Of a DNA stretch of 64,000 bases, positions 17,611-24,817 are shown one piece after another. Source of the DNA: Roseobacter sp. MED193 (GTDB lineage: Bacteria > Pseudomonadota > Alphaproteobacteria > Rhodobacterales > Rhodobacteraceae); the NCBI RefSeq assembly GCF_000152965.1, contig NZ_CH902583.1, positions 2,066,754 to 2,130,753 on the forward strand, given 5' to 3'. The notes beneath the pieces are model-generated. The model had not been told where the DNA came from and made no database searches. It saw nothing but the letters and a program-made list of their open reading frames with translations. A program made the translations under genes and the position numbers. Within the stretch, counting starts at the first letter, position 1. The number at the start of each line of letters is the position of its first letter.

Positions 17611-18828
17611 TTAGTCGTAGCTGCGTTGGTCTTCGATCACCAAGCCGTCCTTGGGTAATGCACCGGGTGCGAGCACTTCGATCTTACCTTTCATTTTCAG
17701 CACCTCGATCACCGATTTTCCAAAGGTGATTTCATCGCCTGCATTGGCTTCGATCTGCACAGTCATGGTGTCCATCTCGCCATCGCGAGCAGCGATCACA
17801 CGGGCCTTGACGATCTCATCATGTTTTTCGACCAGGGCCGCGACCTGCTCAGGGCGAACAAACATGCCTTTGATCTTGGTCGTTTGGTCTGCACGACCCA
17901 TCCAACCCTTGATCCGCATATTGGTCCGGCCACAGGGCGAGACACCCGGCATCATCGCAGACAGATCACCCGTGGCAAAGCGGATCAACGGATAGTCAGG
18001 GTTCAGCGTGGTCACAACAACTTCGCCCACTTCACCCGGCGCCACTGGCGTGCCGGTGCCAGGGGTAACGATCTCGACGATGACGTTTTCATCTACAATC
18101 ATGCCTTCCATCGCGGCGCTCTCGTAGGCGATATTGCCCAGATCCGCCGTGGCATAGCTTTGCAAACAGGTGATGCCACGATCAGCATATTCCTGACGCA
18201 AGCTGGGGAACAGCGCTCCGCCACCGACAGCCGCCTTAGTAAAGCCCAGCTTGATGCCCATGCTGTCGGCACGATCCAGGATAACCTTGAGATAGTCCGG
18301 GGTCCCGGCATAGGCCGTGGCACCAACGTCGCGCGCCGCTGTGACCTGCAATTCGGTCTGACCGGTACCGGCTGGCAGCACCGCAGCTCCAACAGCGCGG
18401 GCACCGTTTTCAAAGATCATGCCCGCAGGTGTCAGGTGGTACCCAAAACAGTTTTGCACCACATCGCCCTGGCCAATACCTACCGCATGCAGGAACCGCC
18501 CCATGCGCCACCAATCGTGATCCACCCCGCCTGGTTCATAGATCGGACCCGGCGACTGGAAAATATGCGCAAAGCCAGAAGCGGGTTTTACGGTGAATCC
18601 GCCAAAAGGCGCGTTGCCACCCTGGGCTTTGCTAAGATCAGATTTGCGCAAAACCGGCAGTGCCGCCAGATCCGAGGGCGAGGTAATAGCTGTGGCATCA
18701 ACGTCAGCCAAGCTGCCAGCATAGCCGACAGCCGTCTGGGCCAAGGCAATCTGCGCAGGCAGCGCCGCAGCGAGGTCATTGGCGCGCTGATCGTCAGAAC
18801 GCGTTTCTAGGGTATCAAAATAGGTCAT
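17611..18828 (-). CDS. phenylacetate-CoA ligase family AMP-forming ligase
   Basis: The 405-residue product resembles PaaK-type adenylate-forming ligases, which join an aromatic or other carboxylic acid to CoA using ATP. Typical segments are YAGTPDYLKVILDRA, QSYATADLGNIAYES, RFATGDLSAMMPG and a C-terminal domain with KIKGMFVRPEQV. The usual P-loop-like TSGTTG is not obvious; instead the region reads IFQSPGPIYEPGG, so the nucleotide site may be changed. It is the last gene of the minus-strand liv-type cluster, starting 18 bases after livF, which supports activation of the imported compound. The substrate is unknown. A strong terminator follows. Confidence 0.85.
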   Translation of the reverse strand: MTYFDTLETRSDDQRANDLAAALPAQIALAQTAVGYAGSLADVDATAITSPSDLAALPVLRKSDLSKAQGGNAPFGGFTVKPASGFAHIFQSPGPIYEPGGVDHDWWRMGRFLHAVGIGQGDVVQNCFGYHLTPAGMIFENGARAVGAAVLPAGTGQTELQVTAARDVGATAYAGTPDYLKVILDRADSMGIKLGFTKAAVGGGALFPSLRQEYADRGITCLQSYATADLGNIAYESAAMEGMIVDENVIVEIVTPGTGTPVAPGEVGEVVVTTLNPDYPLIRFATGDLSAMMPGVSPCGRTNMRIKGWMGRADQTTKIKGMFVRPEQVAALVEKHDEIVKARVIAARDGEMDTMTVQIEANAGDEITFGKSVIEVLKMKGKIEVLAPGALPKDGLVIEDQRSYD

Positions 18829-18846
18829 TTGCTCACCATCACTCCC

Positions 18847-19683
18847 TTAGCTCAACCACCGCTTACGGCGACGATAGGAGCGCACATCCCGGAAGCTCTT
18901 GCGGCCTTCGTCGGACATACCAAGGTAGAACTCTTTTACATCAGGGTTTTCCCGCAACTCTGCGGCAGGGCCATCCATGACCACCCGGCCGGATTCCAGA
19001 ATGTAGCCGTAGTGGGCATAGCGCAGCGCCACATTGGTGTTCTGTTCGGCCAAAAGGAATGTCACGCCTTCTTGTTCGTTGATCGATTTTACGATCTCAA
19101 AAATCTGCTCCACCAGCTGCGGTGCCAGGCCCATCGAAGGCTCGTCCAGCAGGATGGTCTCGGGGCGGCTCATCAGGGCGCGGCCCATGGCCACCATCTG
19201 CTGTTCACCGCCAGAGGTATAGCCAGCCTGGCTGGTGCGGCGCTCTTTCAGGCGGGGGAAGTAGTTATAGACCATTTCCAGGTCCTGCTTGATATTGGCG
19301 CCACCATCAGAGCGGGTATAGGCACCGGTCAGCAGGTTTTCCTCGACGGTCAGGTGTTCAAAACAATGGCGACCTTCCATCACCTGGATCACGCCCTTGC
19401 GCACCAGATCGGCCGGATCGGCATCATGCACATCGCTGCCGCGATATTTCACCGAACCTTTGGTTACTTCACCGCGCTCGGAGCGCAGCAGATTCGAGAT
19501 CGCCTTGAGCGTGGTGGTCTTACCGGCACCGTTGCCGCCCAAAAGCGCGGTAATGCCGCCTTTTGGAACATTGAGGCTGACGCCTTTCAGCACCAGGATC
19601 ACGTGATTGTAGATCACCTCGATATTGTTGACCTCTAGCAGGGCCTCGGCCTGCACATCAGTGGTGTTGGCTGCATCCAGCAT
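18847..19683 (-). CDS. livF: branched-chain amino acid-type ABC transporter ATPase (LivF type)
   Basis: This 278-residue ATPase has Walker A GGNGAGKTTT (about 48-57), the signature SGGEQQMVAMGRAL and Walker B TILLDEPSMGL. The C-terminal AEQNTNVALRYAHYGYIL is typical of LivF rather than LivG. It powers uptake by the HAAT family importer encoded upstream. ATG 19683 is preceded by GAGGAC; the in-frame TTG one codon earlier is not needed. It is separated from the binding-protein gene by 134 bases holding two GC-rich hairpins, and is followed closely by the ligase gene. The substrate of such systems ranges from amino acids to amides and aromatic acids. Confidence 0.93.
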   Translation of the reverse strand: MLDAANTTDVQAEALLEVNNIEVIYNHVILVLKGVSLNVPKGGITALLGGNGAGKTTTLKAISNLLRSERGEVTKGSVKYRGSDVHDADPADLVRKGVIQVMEGRHCFEHLTVEENLLTGAYTRSDGGANIKQDLEMVYNYFPRLKERRTSQAGYTSGGEQQMVAMGRALMSRPETILLDEPSMGLAPQLVEQIFEIVKSINEQEGVTFLLAEQNTNVALRYAHYGYILESGRVVMDGPAAELRENPDVKEFYLGMSDEGRKSFRDVRSYRRRKRWLS

Positions 19684-19746
19684 CAAAGCTTGTCCTCATA
19701 CGGTCCAGGGCGCTGTTTATTCGGCGCGTCCGGGTCTGTTCGGTGT

Positions 19747-19807
19747 GGCGCGGCAGACTAGGGCCGCCGCGCCGGATTAAGGCCCGACCCCACTAGGCTG
19801 TGGGGTC
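19747..19807 (-). promoter_or_regulatory. two mRNA hairpins downstream of the binding-protein gene
   Basis: Two perfect inverted repeats lie between the binding-protein gene and livF: GACCCCAC/GTGGGGTC (19786-19807) and GGCGCGGC/GCCGCGCC (19747-19773). Neither has a T-run. They are well placed to protect the 3' end of the binding-protein message or partly stop transcription, giving more binding protein than ATPase. Confidence 0.5.
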
Positions 19808-19817
19808 AGAATAGTCT

Positions 19818-21101
19818 TTAGTTACAACGAGGCTCGATGTTGTTTTCAGACGCATAAGAAGCAGAGTCAGCCTCGATCAGCGGCTTGATCACGTCACCAT
19901 CGGTCTGCTGGAAGTCAGTAACCAGGCTCCAGGTTTTGGATTCTGCGTCCCACTGGGTCACACCAACCAGGCCGGGGCCACCGTGGTTTTCACAGGACAC
20001 GTTGAAGGAAGGACCAAAGTAAGGCATGCCAAGCGCAGACATGCGGGCTTCTGGCATTTCCAGAGCTTCCATACCATCACGCATCATTGCTGGGGTGATG
20101 TCGGCAGTACCGTGGATCTCCTGAGCAGTTTTAGCCGCTTCAACAGCCAGCATTGCTGCATACATGCCGCGGTTATACAGAACGTTGCCGATCTGATCGC
20201 CAGCGCCAGCCGCTTTACCTGCATCAACAACATATTTCTGCATGTCGTCAAAGACAGGGAAGTCACGGCCAACATTGTGGAAGGTCACAGCCTTGTAGCC
20301 ATCAGCCGCTGCGCCCGCAGACAGAACGTCATGCTCGGCACCGGACCACCAGACACCAATGAAGTTTTCCATTGGGAAACGGATGTTTGCGGCTTCCTGG
20401 ATGGCAACCTGGTTCATCACGCCCCAGCCCCACATCATGACAAAGTCAGGACGCTCGCGGCGGATCTGCAGCCACTGGGATTTCTGCTCCTGACCAGGGT
20501 GGTCAACAGGCAGGGCGGTCAGTTCAAAGCCATGCTTTGCAGCCAGCTCTTCCAGGGTCCGGATTGGTTCCTTACCGTAGGCAGAGTTGTGGTACACCAG
20601 AGCAATCTTCTTGCCCTTCAGGTCGCCACCGTTTTCATCCAGCAGGTAGTTGATGATGCCCGAAGCGCCATCCCAGTAGTTTGCGGGGTAGTTGAACACG
20701 TTGCCAAAGACTTTGCCGTTGGCAGCCGATGTCCGACCATAGCCCATGGTGTGGAGCGGGATGCCGTCAGCGGCAGTTTTTGGGATCAGCTGATAGGTGA
20801 TACCGGTGGAAAGGGGCTGATACACCAGAGCGCCTTCGCCTTTGGTGGATTCATAGCATTCCACACCTTTCTCGGTGTTGTAGCCGGTTTCACATTCGAT
20901 CAAACGCGCCTTTACGCCGCCGATGCCGCCATCACGCTCGTTGACGAGAGTAAAATAGTCAGCGTAGCCATCCGCAAACGGGATACCGCCCGCTGCATAG
21001 GGTCCAGTCCGGTAGCTCAGCGATGGGAAAACCAGGTCCGCCATTACTGGACCCGCAGCCATCACGGCGCCCAGCGCCAAAGTGGTAAGTTTCATATTCA
21101 T
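19818..21101 (-). CDS. ABC transporter substrate-binding protein (LivJ-like, HAAT family)
   Basis: The 427-residue product has a signal peptide (MNMKLTTLALGAVMAAGPVM, cleavage near ADL) and the two-lobed type I periplasmic binding fold. Family features include SLSYRTGPYAAGG near the N-terminus, ECETGYNTEKGVECYE, and KIALVYHNSAYGKEP in lobe two. It binds a ligand in the periplasm for the LivHM permease. Members of this subgroup, next to acyl-CoA ligases, are often linked to aromatic or fatty acid-like compounds rather than leucine, but this is inference. GGGAGG lies ten bases before the ATG. It is the fifth gene in the minus-strand cluster, after livM. Confidence 0.9.
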   Translation of the reverse strand: MNMKLTTLALGAVMAAGPVMADLVFPSLSYRTGPYAAGGIPFADGYADYFTLVNERDGGIGGVKARLIECETGYNTEKGVECYESTKGEGALVYQPLSTGITYQLIPKTAADGIPLHTMGYGRTSAANGKVFGNVFNYPANYWDGASGIINYLLDENGGDLKGKKIALVYHNSAYGKEPIRTLEELAAKHGFELTALPVDHPGQEQKSQWLQIRRERPDFVMMWGWGVMNQVAIQEAANIRFPMENFIGVWWSGAEHDVLSAGAAADGYKAVTFHNVGRDFPVFDDMQKYVVDAGKAAGAGDQIGNVLYNRGMYAAMLAVEAAKTAQEIHGTADITPAMMRDGMEALEMPEARMSALGMPYFGPSFNVSCENHGGPGLVGVTQWDAESKTWSLVTDFQQTDGDVIKPLIEADSASYASENNIEPRCN

Positions 21102-21199
21102 CGGTATTCATCCTCCCTTGGTCTCATCCGATAGTCGTCTTGGGTGACGGGGCCGAAATATTGATCTTGTCCCCGCCGCTCGTTTCAAACCTTGCCGCG

Positions 21200-22276
21200 T
21201 TAGTGCGGGAAGGGCCATAGCCTCAGTTTTTCTTTTGCAACGCGCCAGAGCTGCGCCAGCCCATGTGGCTCTACGATCAGGAACAACACAATCAGCGCTC
21301 CGACAATAACCAGCTGGAAATGTGCCACAATATCTGTGGGCCAGCCCAACACGTCGACGCCGACCACTTTCAGGATCACCGGCAGCAGAACCAGGAAGGC
21401 CGCACCAGCAAAGGATCCAAAGATAGAGCCCAGGCCGCCAATGATCACCATGAACAACACCTGGAAAGACTTGGTGATGCCAAAGGCCTCACCAACCTCA
21501 ACCGCACCCAAATAAAGCGCAAAGAACAAGGCGCCCGAGATGCCGATGAAAAAGCCGGAAACCGCAAAGGCAGTGAGTTTGGCTTTCAGCGGGTTCACCC
21601 CGATAATTTCAGCTGCGATGTCCATGTCACGGATCGCCATCCAGCTGCGGCCTACGGTACCACGGGTCAGGTTGCGAGCAATCACGGCACAGATGGTGAG
21701 GAAAATCAGGCAGAACAGATAGGTTGCCCAGGCCGGGGCATTGGGGCCAGTGATCACGATGCCAAAGACGTCACGCTCTGGGGCGTTGATCTGACCCGAG
21801 GCCGAGTAGTTGTAGAACCATGGCACCCGGTTGAACACCCAGACCAGGAAGAACTGCGCCGCCAGTGTTGCCACCGCCAGATAGAACCCCTTGATGCGCA
21901 GGCTTGGTAGGCCAAAGAGCACGCAGACCAGCGCGGTAATCCCGCCGGCCAGCATAACATGCACGAACATGCTGACTTCGGGAAAGGCTGTCATCAGCTT
22001 GTAGCAGGCATAGGCACCCACCGCCATGAAACCACCGGTTCCAAGGCTCACCTGCCCCGCGTAGCCAACCAGAATATTCAGACCGATGGCTGCGATCGAA
22101 TAGATCAGGAAGGGCAGCAGAATGGCGCTGGCCCAATAGTCATTGATGGTAAAAGGAATGACCAAAAAGGCGATGAGCAGCACAAGGTAATACCGGTAAC
22201 GATCAAATTTGATCGGGAAGGTCTGGCTGTCCTGTTCATAAGAGACTTTGAAGTCTCCGGCTTCGCGATAGAACAT
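21200..22276 (-). CDS. livM: branched-chain amino acid-type ABC transporter permease (LivM type)
   Basis: This 358-residue inner-membrane permease has a polar N-terminus of about 27 residues followed by roughly nine to ten membrane segments. The LivM hallmarks LNILVGYAGQVSLGTGGFMA and GRSWMAIRDMDIAAEIIGVN (the ATPase coupling loop) are clear, as is IIGGLGSIFGSFAGAAFL. It pairs with LivH to form the channel. The gene starts three bases after a small membrane-protein gene and is followed by the binding-protein gene. Substrate identity is not visible in the sequence. Confidence 0.93.
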   Translation of the reverse strand: MFYREAGDFKVSYEQDSQTFPIKFDRYRYYLVLLIAFLVIPFTINDYWASAILLPFLIYSIAAIGLNILVGYAGQVSLGTGGFMAVGAYACYKLMTAFPEVSMFVHVMLAGGITALVCVLFGLPSLRIKGFYLAVATLAAQFFLVWVFNRVPWFYNYSASGQINAPERDVFGIVITGPNAPAWATYLFCLIFLTICAVIARNLTRGTVGRSWMAIRDMDIAAEIIGVNPLKAKLTAFAVSGFFIGISGALFFALYLGAVEVGEAFGITKSFQVLFMVIIGGLGSIFGSFAGAAFLVLLPVILKVVGVDVLGWPTDIVAHFQLVIVGALIVLFLIVEPHGLAQLWRVAKEKLRLWPFPH

Positions 22277-22279
22277 GGG

Positions 22280-22537
22280 TTAGATGCTCCCCTGTTGCTG
22301 CGCGCGGTTACGATCCGCTGCGCTCATTTGATTGGATTTTTTTGCATATCCGCTCAACTCAGCCGAACGGGCCAGGCGCAGATAGGCAATGATGCCGGTA
22401 AAGAGACCCGCTGCAGCCAGCAGCGCAGAGGTTACAACCTGAGCTTCGGAAAAGCCGCTGGCACTGATGGCCAGGTATCCAAAGGCCCAGAAACCGGACC
22501 AGGCAATCACGTTGATGATGGCGATGAGCTTCATCAT
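22280..22537 (-). CDS. small two-helix membrane protein of the liv cluster
   Basis: The 85-residue product has two likely membrane segments (about 4-25 and 36-55) and a polar, glutamine-rich tail ending QQQGSI. I do not recognise a named family. AGGAGAAC ahead of the ATG and the tight spacing to livM (3 bases) show that it is a real, co-expressed gene. It lies 109 bases after livH. Being between the two permease genes, it might be an accessory subunit of the importer or stabilise LivM, but no function can be read from sequence. Confidence 0.75.
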   Translation of the reverse strand: MMKLIAIINVIAWSGFWAFGYLAISASGFSEAQVVTSALLAAAGLFTGIIAYLRLARSAELSGYAKKSNQMSAADRNRAQQQGSI

Positions 22538-22646
22538 GCATGTTCTCCTAATTTTCGGTGCGCTGTCAGTCTGCGCAGGCTGCGAGGTTTCCGTGATGCC
22601 TCCCCATCCCGCCTGGAACGGGGAGGTCTGTGTTTCTTATGGGCAG

Positions 22647-23642
22647 CTAGACCCTCTCGATAATCTTCTCGCCAAACAGACCCTGGGGTCGGAACACCAG
22701 GAAGAGCAGCGCCAGAACATAGGCAAACCAGTTCTCTGTTGCGCCGCCCACCATCGGGCCAATGGCGAATTCAAAGAGCTTCTCGCCCACACCGATGATC
22801 AAGCCACCAACGATGGCGCCAGGGATCGAAGTAAAGCCACCCAGCATCAGAACTGGCAGGGCTTTGAGCGCGATCAGGGACAGCGAGAACTGCACGCCCG
22901 ATTTGGTACCCCAGACGATCCCAGCGACCAGGGCCACAAAGCCCGCAACCGACCAGACCAGCACCCAGATGAAGTTCAGCGAGATGCCGACCGACAGAGC
23001 CGCCTGGTGATCATCCGCGACAGCCCGCATGGCGCGGCCCTGTTTGGTGTACTGAGCAAAGAGCACCAGACCGATCACCAGAAGTGCCGCAATCACGGTC
23101 GCCACGATATCCAGCTGGTCAATGAAGAAGCCGTAGAAGTTATCCGAGCCCAGACCCGCAGTCATGTCTTCGATCCAGAACGAGCCACCCTGCGGCAGGC
23201 CCACGTCGAGCTTTTTGATCTCAGAGCCCCACATCAGGTCAGAAAACCCTTCGAGGAAATAGGCCAGGCCGATGGTGGCCATAAAAAGGATGATCGGCTC
23301 TTGGCCAACCAGATGGCGCATGACGATACGCTGCACCAGCCAGGCAAAGATCACCATCACACCCACCGTCAGCAGGATCGCCAGCAGCGCCGGCACATGC
23401 CAGCCAAAGTGGTGCACCTCGGTGCCAAAGACTGCATTGATGATATGGCTAAAGGGAACCTGCCCCTGCATGATGCCAACCAGGGTCATCGCCGCAAACA
23501 GCGCCATAACACCCTGGGCGTAGTTGAAAATGCCGGAAGCCTTGTAAATCAGAACAAAGCCCAGCGCCACAAGCGCATAAAGCACCCCGGCCATCAGCCC
23601 GTTGAAAAAGACTTCGGTTGCAAAAAGAAACTGGTCAGACAT
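22647..23642 (-). CDS. livH: branched-chain amino acid-type ABC transporter permease (LivH type)
   Basis: This 331-residue permease has about eight to nine membrane segments. It opens with FFNGLMAGVLYALVALGFVL and IYKASGIFNYAQGVMALFA, a sequence style characteristic of LivH. The coupling loop GRAMRAVADDHQAALSVGIS contacts the ATPases, and VLMLGGFTSIPGAIVGGL closes the core. It forms the translocation path with LivM. AGGAGAGTGACTG precedes the ATG. The gene lies between livG (30 bases upstream) and the small membrane-protein gene. A rather long loop between helices carries the KKLDVGLPQGG segment, as in long-chain or aromatic-type members. Confidence 0.93.
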   Translation of the reverse strand: MSDQFLFATEVFFNGLMAGVLYALVALGFVLIYKASGIFNYAQGVMALFAAMTLVGIMQGQVPFSHIINAVFGTEVHHFGWHVPALLAILLTVGVMVIFAWLVQRIVMRHLVGQEPIILFMATIGLAYFLEGFSDLMWGSEIKKLDVGLPQGGSFWIEDMTAGLGSDNFYGFFIDQLDIVATVIAALLVIGLVLFAQYTKQGRAMRAVADDHQAALSVGISLNFIWVLVWSVAGFVALVAGIVWGTKSGVQFSLSLIALKALPVLMLGGFTSIPGAIVGGLIIGVGEKLFEFAIGPMVGGATENWFAYVLALLFLVFRPQGLFGEKIIERV

Positions 23643-23671
23643 CAGTCACTCTCCTCATATCTGTCAGAACT

Positions 23672-24505
23672 TTAGTCATGTGCCACACCAAGATAGGCGT
23701 CGATAACGGCCTGGTTGTTGCGCACTTCATCTGGTGTGCCGTCACCAATTTTTTTGCCGTAATCCATCACCACCACGCGGTCGGACAGATCCATGACAAC
23801 ACCCATATCGTGTTCGATCAGGGCGATGGTGGTGCCAAATTCGTCGTTCACATCGAGAATAAAGCGGGACATGTCCTCTTTTTCCTCAACGTTCATACCG
23901 GCCATTGGCTCGTCCAGCAGCAAAAGCTTGGGCTCCGCCGCAAGAGCACGTGCCAGTTCCACCCGCTTTTTCAAACCATAAGGCAGGCGCGCAACCGGTG
24001 TTTTGCGGATGTGCTGGATTTCCAGAAAGTCGATAACCTTCTCAACCACTTCACGGTTGGCGGTCTCTTCTTTCTCAGCTTTGCCCTTCCACAGGGCTTG
24101 CTGAAACAGACCTGATTTCATGTGGTTCAGGCGACCGGTCATCACGTTGTCCAACACGCTCATGCCTTCAAACAGGGCAATGTTCTGGAACGTCCGGGCG
24201 ATGCCCTGCTGGGCCACCTCATAGGGGCGCATCTGTGGGCGCGGCTTACCGTGAAACTCGACCGTGCCCTCTTGTGGCACGTAAAAGCCCGAGATCACGT
24301 TCAGCATCGAAGACTTACCAGCACCGTTGGGCCCGATGATGGCGCGAATTTCGCCTTCGCGGATATCAAAGGAGATATCTTTGATCGCCACCACACCGCC
24401 AAAGCGCAGGGTGATGTTTTTCATTTCCATCACCACGCCGCCAATGGTGCGACCGTCTTCGGTGACATAGCTATCGGATTGGTCAAGCATGGGTGACGTC
24501 TCCAT
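23672..24505 (-). CDS. livG: branched-chain amino acid-type ABC transporter ATPase (LivG type)
   Basis: This 277-residue ATPase has Walker [10 protein letters not shown] (about 57-65), the LivG-type QGIARTFQNIALFEGMSVLD, Walker B LLLDEPMAGM and the C-terminal EHDMGVVMDLSDRVVVMDYG. The signature motif region reads ARLPYGLKKRVELARALA instead of the usual LSxGQ, which is common in this subgroup. It acts with LivF. ATG 24505 has no clear ribosome site, whereas ATG 24490 is preceded by GGAGACG at a good distance and may be the true start. The first 28 residues form a non-conserved extension before the ATPase domain. Confidence 0.92.
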   Translation of the reverse strand: METSPMLDQSDSYVTEDGRTIGGVVMEMKNITLRFGGVVAIKDISFDIREGEIRAIIGPNGAGKSSMLNVISGFYVPQEGTVEFHGKPRPQMRPYEVAQQGIARTFQNIALFEGMSVLDNVMTGRLNHMKSGLFQQALWKGKAEKEETANREVVEKVIDFLEIQHIRKTPVARLPYGLKKRVELARALAAEPKLLLLDEPMAGMNVEEKEDMSRFILDVNDEFGTTIALIEHDMGVVMDLSDRVVVMDYGKKIGDGTPDEVRNNQAVIDAYLGVAHD

Positions 24506-24817
24506 TATTATGCCACACTAAAATGTTAACCATTTTAGAGGACACTTGAGAAAGATGAGCAGCAAGGAGATCCCTGCAATGTTTAGCGAATTCGAGCACG
24601 GTTGCCTGTTGGACATGGCGATTGAGTGCAGACGCAAAGGCCTGTCCCCCTCTGAAAGCCGTGCCAGTATCAGCCGCCGAACCCGTGGGTTCAGCGCACC
24701 GTTCATGATCCGCCAGGTGGTGCAGACCGCCTTTCATCCCGAACACTGTCCCGACCTGGTCTGAACCCAGATCAAGCGTGTCAGAACAGGCAAAGCGCCA
24801 GTCTGAGATCAAATTGC
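24506..24817. other. 312-base gap inside the minus-strand liv cluster
   Basis: No minus-strand gene fits between the acyl-CoA ligase stop and livG. The gap holds one weak plus-strand frame (24555-24764), listed separately, and an A/T-rich segment next to livG (24500-24545) that could hold a livG promoter. This means livGH..F may be transcribed independently of the ligase. Confidence 0.5.
24555..24764 (+). CDS. possible small protein antisense to the liv cluster
   Basis: A 69-residue frame (starting MSSKEIPAMFSEFEHG) begins with GAGAAAG a few bases ahead of its ATG. Third positions are about 70 percent G or C, as in the neighbouring genes. It runs against the cluster's direction and I recognise no family, membrane segment or motif, apart from an Arg/Ser-rich middle part. 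It may be a real small gene or chance; I lean towards doubt. Confidence 0.27.
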   Translation: MSSKEIPAMFSEFEHGCLLDMAIECRRKGLSPSESRASISRRTRGFSAPFMIRQVVQTAFHPEHCPDLV

